NCBI GenBank assembly: GCA_017423025.1
Contig: JAFPGC010000013.1
Span: 1-40,728, forward strand
Length of the DNA stretch: 40,728 nt
Origin: Bacteroidales bacterium
GTDB lineage: Bacteria > Bacteroidota > Bacteroidia > Bacteroidales > UBA932
Direction: 5' to 3'
Shown: positions 24,103 to 32,763 of the stretch, piece after piece
Layout of the letters: every line of letters begins with the position of its first letter
Numbering within the stretch: position 1 is the first letter of the stretch
Position numbers and translations under genes: made by a program
Notes under the pieces: generated by a model
Told to the model about the DNA's origin: nothing
The model's database searches: none
The model's input: only the letters and a program-made list of their open reading frames with translations

Positions 24103-24624
24103 CTAGTAATTGATGATGTATTCGGTAGAGATACCTCCGGCCTCTTCCAGGACCATGCGGGTGAGTTTGCCCTGCTTGTTGTAGTCCAGTTCCATGCCGG
24201 TATAACCCTTAGGCAGACCCTTACGCATTTTCAGAACCACATGCTTTCCACCGTTCTTACCAGCAGTCACCGTGCAGTCGGCATCCATCTCCTTGGCAAT
24301 GTCTTCGTATTTGCCAGCCACGGAGTAGAGGATGGCATTGCGCTGGCTTTGGATCAGCTTGTTGCCGTCGGAGTTTACATCCACGGCCACGCCGCGAAGG
24401 TCCATGCGAACCTGGGAACCGTCGATGATAAAGTAGTCTCCCTCGGGATTGGTATAGAGCATGGCCAGCTGGTCGGGAGCGGTGTAGGTAATTTCACCCT
24501 CGCTCTTGATCACCTTGCCGGAAACTTTCAGGGTCTTGGCCTGTTTGAACGTTGCTTCAAAGTCTTGTGCGCCTGCGGTGAAAGCCATCGCCAGCAGCGC
24601 CATCATAACGATAATTCTTTTCAT
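24103..24624 (-). CDS. LolA-like periplasmic lipoprotein carrier
   Basis: 173 residues with a signal peptide (MKRIIVMMALLAMAFTAGAQ). The mature part matches the LolA-like pattern: LKVSGKVIKSEGEITYTAPDQL, NPEGDYFIIDGSQVRMDL, then VVLKMRKGLPKGYTGMELDYN and a final IINY. LolA escorts lipoproteins from inner to outer membrane; several paralogues are usual in Bacteroidota, so the exact cargo is unknown. Start at MKRIIV, since the earlier in-frame ATG lacks a signal peptide. The promoter at 24653-24684 is a strong match. Short for LolA (usually about 200). Confidence 0.72.
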   Translation of the reverse strand: MKRIIVMMALLAMAFTAGAQDFEATFKQAKTLKVSGKVIKSEGEITYTAPDQLAMLYTNPEGDYFIIDGSQVRMDLRGVAVDVNSDGNKLIQSQRNAILYSVAGKYEDIAKEMDADCTVTAGKNGGKHVVLKMRKGLPKGYTGMELDYNKQGKLTRMVLEEAGGISTEYIINY

Positions 24625-24652
24625 AACGTGACAGTCTTCCACAAATACCGTG

Positions 24653-24684
24653 CAAAATTAACGACATTTTGTCAGTTTGGCAAA
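24653..24684 (-). promoter_or_regulatory. Promoter of the LolA-like gene
   Basis: On the minus strand TTTG (24684-24681), 20-nt spacer, TAATTTTG (24660-24653), 28 nt before the ATG at 24624. A full consensus match. Confidence 0.75.
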
Positions 24685-24726
24685 CTGGCTTGATTGTTGT
24701 TCAGTTGCACCCAGATTAAAATTCCT

Positions 24727-27039
24727 ATGCAATTACAAGTTTCAGAGGACCTTAACCTCGTTATCAAATACGCTCGTGAAGAGGCCATGCGTACCGGCAG
24801 TTACGGCATCGGCCCGGACCATCTTTTCCTGGGAATCATCCGTCAGGAAGAGAATGCCGCCTTCCGTACCCTGCAAAGCCTGGGGGTGGAGCCGGCCGAT
24901 CTGAAGACCTTCATCGACCAGCGCATCGTCACCGGAGAAACCCTCCCTTACGAGCAGCTGGACCACATCGCCTTCTCCCGCCAGTCGCAGAATGTGCTAA
25001 GCATCACCGTCATGGAGGCTTCCCGCCTCAAGAGCCCCCTGGCTCAGCCGCAACATCTGCTGCTGGCCCTTTGCCGTACCACGGAAAGCTACGGCCAGGT
25101 GTATCTGCGGAATCACGGCATAGATTACGGCCGCCTGCTGGCCTTTATGGAAGACGAGGGCCTGCTGCGTCCCAAGCAGGAGCCCAAGGAAGAGCAGCCC
25201 ACCCAGGGCCCGGACGAGGAGCCCGAGGAGAAGAAGCTGGATATCGAGGAATTCGCCTATGACCTCACCCGCGCCGCCCGCGAGGGCAAGCTGGACCCGG
25301 TGGTGGGCCGCGACAGCGAGATTTCCCGCGTCATCGAGATTCTGGGCCGAAGGAAGAAGAACAACCCCATGCTCATCGGAGAGCCCGGCGTGGGCAAATC
25401 GGCCATAGTGGAAGGCATTGCCCAGAAGATTGCCCACGGGGATATATCGGCCGCCCTGGCCAAAAAGCGCATCCTGTCGCTGGACATTGCCTCCGTGGTG
25501 GCGGGCACCAAATACAGGGGAGACTTTGAGAAACGCCTCAAGACCATTATCAAAGAGGCCAGCGAGAACCCGGACATCGTCCTGTTCATTGACGAGTTCC
25601 ACACCATCGTGGGCGCAGGCGGAGCTTCCGGCAGCCTGGATGCCGCCAACATGCTCAAGCCGGCCCTGGCCCGTGGAGAATTCCAGTGCATCGGTGCCAC
25701 CACCCTGGACGAATTCACCAAGATTGTAGAGAAGGACGGCGCCCTGGACCGCCGTTTCCAAAAGATAGTGGTAGAGCCTACCGGCGTGGCGGAATCCATC
25801 GAGATTCTGCGTCAATTGCGTCCCAAGTATGAGGAATTCCATGGGCTCAAGTATTCCGACGAGGCCGTGGAGGCCGCAGTTCGGCTCACGGACCGTTACA
25901 TTACGGACAAGTCCCTGCCGGACAAGGCCATCGACGCCTTTGACGAGGCCGGTTCCATGGTGCGCCTTTCCACCGCCAGGAAGAAGGCCGAAGTATCGGC
26001 CGAAGATATTGCGACGGTGGTATCCAAGATGACAGGCATTCCCGTGAACAAGGTGGCCGAGAGCGAAGGTAACCGCATCGTGAAGATGCGCACCCGGCTC
26101 AAGGGCCGCATCATAGGCCAGGACGATGCCATCGAAACGGTGGTTCGCGCTATCCAGCGCAACCGCGCGGGCCTCAAGGACCCCAACCGTCCCATCGGAA
26201 CCTTCCTCTTTTTCGGCCCTACCGGCGTGGGCAAGACCCAGCTGGCGCGTTCCCTGGCGGAATATCTGTTCGACAGCGAGGAAAACCTCATCCGCATAGA
26301 TATGAGCGAATATATGGAGAAGTTCAGCGTATCCCGCCTCATTGGCGCGCCTCCCGGATATGTGGGGTATGAAGAGGGCGGTCAACTGAGCGAGCGCGTG
26401 CGCCGCAAACCCTATGCGGTGGTGCTGCTGGACGAGATTGAGAAAGCCCATCCGGACATCTTCAACCTGCTGCTGCAGGTCATGGACGAGGGCCGGCTCA
26501 CGGACAGCAACGGCCGCACGGTGGACTTCAAGAATACCATTGTGATCATGACCTCTAACGTGGGAAGCCGCGAGGTGCAGGACTATGGTAGCGGAATCGG
26601 TTTTGCCACGGCAGGCAAGAATGTGGAGGTGGACCGCCGCGGCGTGGTGGAAAAGGCCGTCCGCAAGGCCTTCCCGCCGGAGTTCATCAACCGCGTGGAC
26701 GAGCAGGTTTACTTTAACTCCCTGAGCAGGGAAACCATAGAGGAAATTATTGACATTGAACTCAGGGACCTGAGGGAGAGGGCCTTGGAAGCGGGCTATA
26801 AGCTCACCATCACCCCTGCTGCCAAGCGCCTGGTGGCCGATGCCGGCTACGATCCCGCCTACGGTGCCCGTCCGCTCAAACGCGCCGTGATGCGCTACGT
26901 GGAAGACCCGGTGTCCGAGTTCATCATCAGCGACCGCATCCTGGTTTCCAAAAAGAAGGCCGATACCGCCCCGCGCACCCTGCGAGTAGGGTTGTCCCCC
27001 GACAAGGAATCCACTGTCGTTGAGCTTAAGGCGGATTAG
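24727..27039 (+). CDS. clpC: ClpC-type AAA+ unfoldase lacking the middle domain
   Basis: 770 residues. ATP-driven unfoldase that feeds ClpP. N-terminal Clp repeat domain (about 1-140), AAA-1 with Walker A GEPGVGKS (218-225) and FIDEFHTIVGAGG, AAA-2 with GPTGVGKT (497-504), VLLDEIEKAHP and a C-terminal D2-small domain. The ClpP-docking tripeptide IGF is at 624-626. Between the AAA-1 small domain (DEAGSMVRLSTARKKA) and VSAEDIATVVSKMTGIPV the coiled-coil M/UVR domain of about 50 residues, standard in ClpC, is absent. The ATG at 24727 is preferred to an upstream in-frame TTG. ClpA-like reading is possible, but the N domain and AAA-2 pattern favour ClpC. Confidence 0.9.
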   Translation: MQLQVSEDLNLVIKYAREEAMRTGSYGIGPDHLFLGIIRQEENAAFRTLQSLGVEPADLKTFIDQRIVTGETLPYEQLDHIAFSRQSQNVLSITVMEASRLKSPLAQPQHLLLALCRTTESYGQVYLRNHGIDYGRLLAFMEDEGLLRPKQEPKEEQPTQGPDEEPEEKKLDIEEFAYDLTRAAREGKLDPVVGRDSEISRVIEILGRRKKNNPMLIGEPGVGKSAIVEGIAQKIAHGDISAALAKKRILSLDIASVVAGTKYRGDFEKRLKTIIKEASENPDIVLFIDEFHTIVGAGGASGSLDAANMLKPALARGEFQCIGATTLDEFTKIVEKDGALDRRFQKIVVEPTGVAESIEILRQLRPKYEEFHGLKYSDEAVEAAVRLTDRYITDKSLPDKAIDAFDEAGSMVRLSTARKKAEVSAEDIATVVSKMTGIPVNKVAESEGNRIVKMRTRLKGRIIGQDDAIETVVRAIQRNRAGLKDPNRPIGTFLFFGPTGVGKTQLARSLAEYLFDSEENLIRIDMSEYMEKFSVSRLIGAPPGYVGYEEGGQLSERVRRKPYAVVLLDEIEKAHPDIFNLLLQVMDEGRLTDSNGRTVDFKNTIVIMTSNVGSREVQDYGSGIGFATAGKNVEVDRRGVVEKAVRKAFPPEFINRVDEQVYFNSLSRETIEEIIDIELRDLRERALEAGYKLTITPAAKRLVADAGYDPAYGARPLKRAVMRYVEDPVSEFIISDRILVSKKKADTAPRTLRVGLSPDKESTVVELKAD

Positions 27040-27161
27040 AGGGCCAAAGCGTCTTCCATTTCGAGGTCAAGATCCTTGATCATGTCCTGGAGGGCCTTGA
27101 AAGAAGTGTCGGAAGAGATCATGTTTCCGAGGAGGTCGGTGTTGTAGTCCGTGTTTCTCAT
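27036..27161 (-). CDS. Candidate 41-residue acidic small protein
   Basis: 41 residues beginning MRNTDYNTDLLGNMISSD and ending DLEMEDALAL, predicted as one amphipathic helix in its second half (SFKALQDMIKDLDLEMEDAL). About 30 of 40 codons end in G or C, like the genes around it, and it has its own TAACTTTG box 24 nt upstream of the ATG. It sits between clpC and gyrA, antisense to neither apart from a 4-nt stop overlap with clpC. No known family recognised. It could be an adaptor or regulator, but nothing shows this. Confidence 0.55.
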   Translation of the reverse strand: MRNTDYNTDLLGNMISSDTSFKALQDMIKDLDLEMEDALAL

Positions 27162-27185
27162 AACCTTTGCTTTTAATTTCTGCTG

Positions 27186-27193
27186 CAAAGTTA
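27186..27193 (-). promoter_or_regulatory. -7 element (TAACTTTG) upstream of the 41-residue ORF
   Basis: TAACTTTG on the minus strand directly beside the clpC terminator stem, 24 nt before the ATG at 27161. A TTTG lies only 14 nt upstream, too near for a good -33 element. Confidence 0.4.
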
Positions 27194-27240
27194 TCGCCAC
27201 CTTGCGCCAAACCGCTGCGCAAGGTGGCGATTTTTGCATT
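27193..27240 (+). terminator. Strong terminator of clpC
   Basis: A perfect 14-15 bp stem (27193-27207 with 27217-27231), loop of 9 nt (CAAACCGCT), then TTTTTGCATTTTTTT. It lies about 155 nt after the clpC stop, past the small minus-strand ORF. Confidence 0.9.
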
Positions 27241-27262
27241 TTTTTATTCCATAAAAAATGAT

Positions 27263-27270
27263 TACCTTTG
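27263..27270 (+). promoter_or_regulatory. -7 element (TACCTTTG) of gyrA
   Basis: TACCTTTG, 26 nt before the gyrA ATG at 27297. The nearest TTTG upstream is 26 nt away, longer than the consensus spacing. Confidence 0.5.
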
Positions 27271-27296
27271 TATGTTTTAAGGAACAGTGAAAAAGA

Positions 27297-29837
27297 ATGG
27301 ATAACAACGAAGAAAAGAACATGCTCGAAGAGCCCCAGGAAACTGGGTACATCGAGCAGGTAGAGATAGACCACGAGATGCGCTCGGCCTACATCGACTA
27401 TTCCATGTCGGTGATTGTGTCCCGTGCCCTCCCGGACGCCCGTGACGGCCTCAAGCCCGTCCAGCGCCGCGTCCTCTTCGGCATGGACAACATGGGCCTC
27501 AGCTATTCCAGCCAGACCAAGAAAAGCGCCCGTATCGTGGGTGAGGTCATGGGTAAATTCCACCCGCACGGAGACTCCAGCGTTTACGATGCCATGGTGC
27601 GCCTGGGCCAGGAATGGAACCAGCGCTATCCCATGGTGAAGGGCCAGGGTAACTTCGGCTCGGTGGACGGCGATTCCCCTGCCGCCATGCGTTATACGGA
27701 AGCCAAGCTCCAGAGAATGGCCGAAGACGTGTTGGGAGATATGGACAAGGATACCGTGGACATGGTGAACAATTTCGACGACACCCTCCAGGAACCCACC
27801 GTCCTGCCCACCAAGGCTCCGCTGCTGCTGCTTAACGGCGCTTCCGGTATTGCCGTAGGTATGGCTACCAACATGGCTCCCCACAACCTGGGAGAGTGCT
27901 GCGACGCCATCTGCGCCTACATCGACAACCCGGAAATCACCACCGACGAACTCATGCAGTACGTCAAGGGTCCGGATTTCCCCACCGGCGGTATCGTCAT
28001 GGGCAAGGCCGGCATCAAGGAAGCCTACGAGACCGGCCGCGGCCGTGTGGTCATCCGTTCCAAGACAGAAATCGAAGTGGACGAAAAGGGCCGTGAGACC
28101 ATCGTCGTCACCGAGATTCCGTATATGGTCAACAAGCGGGAAATGATTGAGAAGATCGCCCAGCTGGCCGACGACAAGAAGATTGAAGGTATTTCCTATA
28201 TCAACGATGAAAGCTCCCGCGGCGAAACCCGCGTGATCATCCGCCTCAAGCAGGGTACCAATTCCGGTGTGGTCCTGAACATGCTGTTCAAGTACAGCCC
28301 CCTGCAGAGCAGCTTCTCCTTCAACAACGTGGCTCTGGTAAAGGGGCGTCCCCGCACCCTCAGCCTCAAGGAGATCATCGGCCAGTTCGTGGAATTCCGC
28401 CACGAGGTAGTGGTCCGCCGCACCAAGTTCGAACTGGACAAGGCCCAGAAGCGCGCCCACATCCTGGAAGGTCTCCTGAAGGCCATGGATATCATTGATG
28501 AGATTGTCCACATCATCCGCTACGAGACCAAGAGCATAGAAGAAGCCAAGACCATGCTCATGGAGCGTTACCAGTTCACCGAGCCGCAGGCCTCCGCCAT
28601 TGTGGAAATGCGTCTGCGCCAGCTCGTTGGCTTGGAGCGTGAGAAACTGCAGAACGAGTACGACGAACTCATGAAGTTCATCGCCCGCTGCAACCAGATC
28701 CTGGGCTCCGTGGAAGAGCAGTTCAAGGTGGTCAAGGAAGAAACCATGGACCTCAAGGAGCGCTACGGAGACCCTCGCCGCACGGAGATTACCCTCGCCG
28801 ATGACGAGTTCAACCCCGAGGACTTCTACGCCGATGAAGACCAGGTCATCACCATTTCCCACCTGGGTTACATCAAGCGCACCCCGCTCACCGAATTCCG
28901 CACCCAGAACCGCGGCGGCGTAGGTATGAAGGGCAGCGCCACCCGTGACGAAGACTTCATCGAGCACATCTATATCGCCAATACGCACAGCACCATGCTT
29001 CTGTTCACGCAGAAGGGCCGGTGCTACTGGCTCAAGGTATACGAAATTCCGGAAGGCAACCGCACCTCCAAGGGCCGCGCCATCCAGAACATCCTCATGA
29101 TCGAGCCGGACGACGCCGTCCGCGCCTATCTAAATGTCAAGACCCTCAAGGACGAAGACTTCATCAACAACAACTACATCATGATGGTCACGCGCCAGGG
29201 TGTGGTGAAGAAGACTTCCCTGGAGGCTTACTCCCGTCCCCGCACCAACGGTGTCAACGCCATCAACATCCGCGAAGACGACGAACTGCTGGAGGCCATC
29301 CTCACCAACGGCCGCTGCAACATCATGATTGCCGCCCATGGAGGCCGATGCGTAAGGTTCGATGAATCAGAGGCCAGGCCCCTGGGCCGTACCTCCACCG
29401 GCGTGCGTGGCATCAATCTTGATGAAGGGGACTTTGTAGTGGGTGTCGTCTGCCAGGATCCCGAGGCAGAAGACGCAGCGAAGCACCAGGTGCTGGCCGT
29501 CTCCGAGAACGGTTTCGGCAAACGCTCAGACCCCAATGACTACCGTCAGACCTCGCGTGGCGCCAAGGGTGTAAGAACCCTGAACATCACCGAAAAGACC
29601 GGCAATCTGGTGGCCATTAAGAACGTCACCGACGAAGATGACCTCATGATCATTTGCCGCTCCGGAATGACGATCCGAATGCCTGTCAACACCATCCGTG
29701 TTGCCGGACGTGCTACACAGGGCGTGAAGCTCATCAATATTAAGGAAGGGGACGCGATAGCCGCCATTTCCGTAGTTGCCCACAATGAGGAAGAGGAAAG
29801 CCAGGCTGCCGAAGGTTCCACTGTAGTAGAAGAATAA
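27297..29837 (+). CDS. gyrA: DNA gyrase subunit A
   Basis: 846 residues. Breakage-reunion subunit of gyrase. Catalytic Tyr133 in AAMRYTEA. The quinolone region reads [10 protein letters not shown] (89-98) with Ser94 and Asp98 at the positions of E. coli S83 and D87, the susceptible state. The coiled-coil tower and exit gate follow to about 500, then a six-bladed C-terminal pinwheel. The GyrA box reads QNRGGVG rather than QRRGGKG, a degenerate form. Acidic tail ([16 protein letters not shown]). Followed after 20 nt by a TPR protein gene, probably in one transcript ending at 31186-31217. Confidence 0.95.
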   Translation: MDNNEEKNMLEEPQETGYIEQVEIDHEMRSAYIDYSMSVIVSRALPDARDGLKPVQRRVLFGMDNMGLSYSSQTKKSARIVGEVMGKFHPHGDSSVYDAMVRLGQEWNQRYPMVKGQGNFGSVDGDSPAAMRYTEAKLQRMAEDVLGDMDKDTVDMVNNFDDTLQEPTVLPTKAPLLLLNGASGIAVGMATNMAPHNLGECCDAICAYIDNPEITTDELMQYVKGPDFPTGGIVMGKAGIKEAYETGRGRVVIRSKTEIEVDEKGRETIVVTEIPYMVNKREMIEKIAQLADDKKIEGISYINDESSRGETRVIIRLKQGTNSGVVLNMLFKYSPLQSSFSFNNVALVKGRPRTLSLKEIIGQFVEFRHEVVVRRTKFELDKAQKRAHILEGLLKAMDIIDEIVHIIRYETKSIEEAKTMLMERYQFTEPQASAIVEMRLRQLVGLEREKLQNEYDELMKFIARCNQILGSVEEQFKVVKEETMDLKERYGDPRRTEITLADDEFNPEDFYADEDQVITISHLGYIKRTPLTEFRTQNRGGVGMKGSATRDEDFIEHIYIANTHSTMLLFTQKGRCYWLKVYEIPEGNRTSKGRAIQNILMIEPDDAVRAYLNVKTLKDEDFINNNYIMMVTRQGVVKKTSLEAYSRPRTNGVNAINIREDDELLEAILTNGRCNIMIAAHGGRCVRFDESEARPLGRTSTGVRGINLDEGDFVVGVVCQDPEAEDAAKHQVLAVSENGFGKRSDPNDYRQTSRGAKGVRTLNITEKTGNLVAIKNVTDEDDLMIICRSGMTIRMPVNTIRVAGRATQGVKLINIKEGDAIAAISVVAHNEEEESQAAEGSTVVEE

Positions 29838-29857
29838 TTTTAGTTTTTTTTGATATC

Positions 29858-31165
29858 ATGAAAAAGTTAGTTCTCCTTCTTGCAATGGCCTGCTCCCTGC
29901 AGGTTGCATTTGCTCAGAAACCCGCTGCAGAGATGCAGAAGAATGTAGACAAGGCTCTCGAGGCCACTCAGGACGCCAAGAAGGCTGCCAAGCCCGCCAC
30001 CTGGGTCAAGTTGGGAGACACCTACATGGCTGCTTACAACAATCCTCTCACCAACATCACCCTGGGTCTGGACAAGGCTACTTTCCAGATGATGAACAAG
30101 GAGAAACCCATTTCCGTTTCCACCGTTCAGTTGGAAGGCCAGCCTTTTGAGAAGATGGAGTTCGCCACCGTTGACGTTTACTTCAATGGTGCCGGCATGT
30201 TGGCCATTGCCGATGTTACCCATCCTTCCGTAGAGGGTGACCTCCTGTGCGAGGCTGCCAAGGCCTATGCCAAGGCTTTCGAACTGGGAGAGAAGGCCGA
30301 CAAGCTGGATCCCAAGATGCAGGAGATTGTGAACAAGTACTATGAGGATGCCTACAATGCCTATCAGCTGGGCAATATGGCCAAGGCCAGCAAGCTCTTC
30401 AAGGGCGCTGCCGACGTTTCCATGATGGCTCCCTGCTCCGTTCCCAACTACGATGCTGCTTACAACGCCGCCTTCACCGCCGTCGCTGCCCGCGATTACG
30501 ACCAGGCTGAGGAGTACTTCAACATCTGCCTGAAGAACGGTTACACCTCCGATGGTAACATCTACGCCAACCTCTCCAACTGCGCCCTGGCCAAGGCCGA
30601 TACCCTGGCTGCCAAGAACTACCTGGCTACCGGTCTCACCCAGTTCCCTAACAACGAGTCCGTCCTCACCAGCCTCATCAACCTGTACCTGCAGACCAAT
30701 GAGGATCCCGAGAAGATCGTTGAACTGCTGGACGACGCCAAGAAGGTAATGCCCAACAATCCTTCCCTCTTCTATGTGGAAGGCAACATCTACGCCGGTG
30801 TCAAGAACTACGAGAAGGCCCTCGCCGCTTACGACAAGGCCCTCGAGATCGAGCCCAAGTACGATTTCGCCTACTATGGCAAGGGTAATGTAGCCCTCAA
30901 GCAGGCCGAGGATATCATCGCCGAGCGTGATGCCCTGGATGTGCGCGAGTGGAAGAAATACGATGAGCTCAACGAGAAGGTTACCCAGGTTTACATCTCC
31001 GCCGTGGAGCCCTTCGAGAAGTGCTACGAAATTAGCCAGAACGAGGCTGTCAAGGCTTCCGCCGCCGACTTCCTCAAGCGCCTGAGCTTCACCCTGCGCA
31101 ATGTGGATCCCAAGTACCAGGAAGCTTACGACAAGTGGTCCAAGATTGTGGATGTTGCCGAGTAA
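29858..31165 (+). CDS. Secreted tetratricopeptide-repeat protein
   Basis: 435 residues. Signal peptide (MKKLVLLLAMACSLQVAFAQ). A lysine- and alanine-rich N-terminal helix pair is followed by a less regular segment (60-130) and then TPR-like helix pairs. Examples are AYNAYQLGNMAKASKLFKGA, AARDYDQAEEYFNICLKNG, LAAKNYLATGLTQFPNNESV and the classical YAGVKNYEKALAAYDKALEI at about 310-330. Periplasmic protein-interaction scaffold of unknown partner. The order gyrA - TPR gene is, as far as I recall, common in Bacteroidales. Ends at a strong bidirectional terminator. Confidence 0.85.
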   Translation: MKKLVLLLAMACSLQVAFAQKPAAEMQKNVDKALEATQDAKKAAKPATWVKLGDTYMAAYNNPLTNITLGLDKATFQMMNKEKPISVSTVQLEGQPFEKMEFATVDVYFNGAGMLAIADVTHPSVEGDLLCEAAKAYAKAFELGEKADKLDPKMQEIVNKYYEDAYNAYQLGNMAKASKLFKGAADVSMMAPCSVPNYDAAYNAAFTAVAARDYDQAEEYFNICLKNGYTSDGNIYANLSNCALAKADTLAAKNYLATGLTQFPNNESVLTSLINLYLQTNEDPEKIVELLDDAKKVMPNNPSLFYVEGNIYAGVKNYEKALAAYDKALEIEPKYDFAYYGKGNVALKQAEDIIAERDALDVREWKKYDELNEKVTQVYISAVEPFEKCYEISQNEAVKASAADFLKRLSFTLRNVDPKYQEAYDKWSKIVDVAE

Positions 31166-31185
31166 TTAATTGACTGGTTCTGAAT

Positions 31186-31217
31186 AAAAAAGGCATCGCA
31201 AACGCGATGCCTTTTTT
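31186..31217. terminator. Bidirectional terminator between the TPR gene and phoH
   Basis: Perfect 14-bp stem AAAAAAGGCATCGC/GCGATGCCTTTTTT with loop AAAC (31200-31203). The A and T runs serve as U-tracts in both directions. Its right arm reaches the phoH stop codon (31216-31218). Confidence 0.92.
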
Positions 31218-32157
31218 ATTGCTCACCGGCCTTCTTGTCAAAGGCCTTGACTATCTTGGTGACCAGCGGGTGGCGCACGATGTCTTCGTTGGTGAAGCGG
31301 ATGGTGGAGATGCCCTTGATGCCTTCCAGGAGTTTGATGCCGGCAAGGAGGCCGGAGTCTTCGCGGCGGGGGAGGTCAATCTGGGTGGCGTCGCCGGTGA
31401 CTATGAATTTGGCGCTGGTGCCCATGCGGGTGAGGAACATCTTGAGCTGGCCCAGGTTGGTGTTCTGGGCCTCGTCCAGGATGACGCAGGCCTTGTCCAG
31501 GGTGCGGCCGCGCATGTAGGCGAGGGGAGCGATCTGGATAGTGCCGTCGGCCATGAATTCCTGCAGGCGCTTGGAAGGAATCATGTCCGAGAGGGCGTCG
31601 TACAGGGGCTGGAGATACGGGTCCAGCTTGTCCTTGAGGTCTCCGGGCAGGAAGCCCAGGCGCTCGCCGGCTTCCACGGCGGGGCGGGTGAGGATGATGC
31701 GCTTGATTTCGCGGTTCTTGAGGGCACGCACCGCCAGGGCGATGGCCATGTAGGTTTTACCGGTACCGGCGGGGCCGATGGCGAAGATGAGGTCGTTTTC
31801 GAAGTAGGATTTGACCAGGTCCTGCTGGGTTTTGTTGCGGGCGCGGATGGGTTTTCCGTCCGTTCCGTGCACGATGACGGCGTCCCCGGTGGGGTGCGAG
31901 GAATTGCCTCCGCCGGCGAAGATGTCCTCTACGTCGTAGGCGGTGAGGTTCATCTTGTGATGGCGGCGGTCAATGAGTTCGGCAAAGCGGATGTTGAATT
32001 CGGCTATGTCGCTTTCCCTTCCCTCCAGGATGAGTTCGTTGCCCCTTGCGACCACCTTCAGGTGGGGGAAATAGGAGCAGAACTCGGTGAGTATCTTGTT
32101 GCCTACTCCATAGATTTCTATGGGGTCGATGGCTTCGAGAGTGATCGTTTTCTTCAT
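31216..32157 (-). CDS. phoH: PhoH-family ATPase
   Basis: 313 residues. Walker A GPAGTGKT at 128-135, and ACVILDEAQNTNLGQLKMFLTRMG with the DEAQ Walker B, typical of PhoH-type RNA-linked ATPases. The N-terminal PhoH extension (1-100) carries the KH-like ELILEGRESDIAEFN segment. The role in RNA metabolism is not well defined. TATATTTG (32172-32165) ends 7 nt before the ATG, so a leaderless mRNA is predicted. Confidence 0.92.
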   Translation of the reverse strand: MKKTITLEAIDPIEIYGVGNKILTEFCSYFPHLKVVARGNELILEGRESDIAEFNIRFAELIDRRHHKMNLTAYDVEDIFAGGGNSSHPTGDAVIVHGTDGKPIRARNKTQQDLVKSYFENDLIFAIGPAGTGKTYMAIALAVRALKNREIKRIILTRPAVEAGERLGFLPGDLKDKLDPYLQPLYDALSDMIPSKRLQEFMADGTIQIAPLAYMRGRTLDKACVILDEAQNTNLGQLKMFLTRMGTSAKFIVTGDATQIDLPRREDSGLLAGIKLLEGIKGISTIRFTNEDIVRHPLVTKIVKAFDKKAGEQ

Positions 32158-32164
32158 ACGGACA

Positions 32165-32172
32165 CAAATATA
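32165..32172 (-). promoter_or_regulatory. -7 element (TATATTTG) of phoH, predicted leaderless
   Basis: TATATTTG on the minus strand, 7 nt before the ATG at 32157. No -33 TTG was seen. Confidence 0.5.
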
Positions 32173-32182
32173 CTACATTTCA

Positions 32183-32214
32183 TTGGCATTATTTTGGAAA
32201 AATGAGTAATTTTG
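32183..32214 (+). promoter_or_regulatory. Promoter of the SPOR lipoprotein - M28/TonB - leuS - YitT genes
   Basis: TTG (32183-32185), 21-nt spacer, TAATTTTG (32207-32214), 21 nt before the ATG at 32236. Confidence 0.65.
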
Positions 32215-32220
32215 TAGATT

Positions 32221-32228
32221 AAGGAGGA
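32221..32228 (+). promoter_or_regulatory. Perfect Shine-Dalgarno sequence (AAGGAGGA)
   Basis: AAGGAGGA lies 7-8 nt before the ATG at 32236. In Bacteroidota the 16S anti-Shine-Dalgarno is sequestered in the ribosome and few genes keep such a site; no other start in this window has one as good. It may set the translation of this gene apart. Confidence 0.7.
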
Positions 32229-32235
32229 ATAGATT

Positions 32236-32763
32236 ATGAAACGTAGTCTCATTATAGCCTTTGCGCTGGTTACCCTGGTGAGCAGCTGCGACTTCGTGCG
32301 CACGCTGGCCGGCCGTCCCACATCGGCCCAGTTGGAACAAATCCGTCAGCAGAGGATGGCGGCCGAGGAGGCCCGTCACCAGGCCACCCTGGATTCCATG
32401 GATCGCGTGCAGAAGCACATGGCCGATTCCCTGGAAGCCCTGGAGAAGTACCTGCTGGATTCCCTTACCCAGGCCAAGGGGACCGTGCTGAACCCGTCCA
32501 AGATGGGAGGTCTCTACACCACCAAGCTGGAAGCCAAGTACTGCATTGTGGTGGGCGCCTTCCGCAACCGCTATTATGCAGAGCGCAAGCTCAAGGAGTG
32601 TAACAACGCCGGTTACACGGCCACCATCATCAGCTTCCGCAATGGACTCATGGCCGTTTCGGTTTGCCCTTCCAACAGCCTGGCCGAAACCCTCAAAACC
32701 CTCAAGCAGCTCCGTGGAACGGGTATTTGCCCGCCCGACAGTTGGATTCTGATCAACGAATGA
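32236..32763 (+). CDS. SPOR-domain lipoprotein
   Basis: 175 residues. Lipoprotein signal with lipobox VSSC (Cys18). A charged helical stretch (about 32-80, rich in Glu, Gln and Asp) leads to a SPOR domain at about 97-170: KYCIVVGAFRNRYYAERKLKE, then NGLMAVSVCPSNS. SPOR domains bind glycan strands stripped of stem peptides at division sites. Outer-membrane attached, probably acting at the septum. It carries a perfect Shine-Dalgarno. Its stop overlaps the start of the next gene (ATGA), so the two proteins are coupled. Confidence 0.85.
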   Translation: MKRSLIIAFALVTLVSSCDFVRTLAGRPTSAQLEQIRQQRMAAEEARHQATLDSMDRVQKHMADSLEALEKYLLDSLTQAKGTVLNPSKMGGLYTTKLEAKYCIVVGAFRNRYYAERKLKECNNAGYTATIISFRNGLMAVSVCPSNSLAETLKTLKQLRGTGICPPDSWILINE

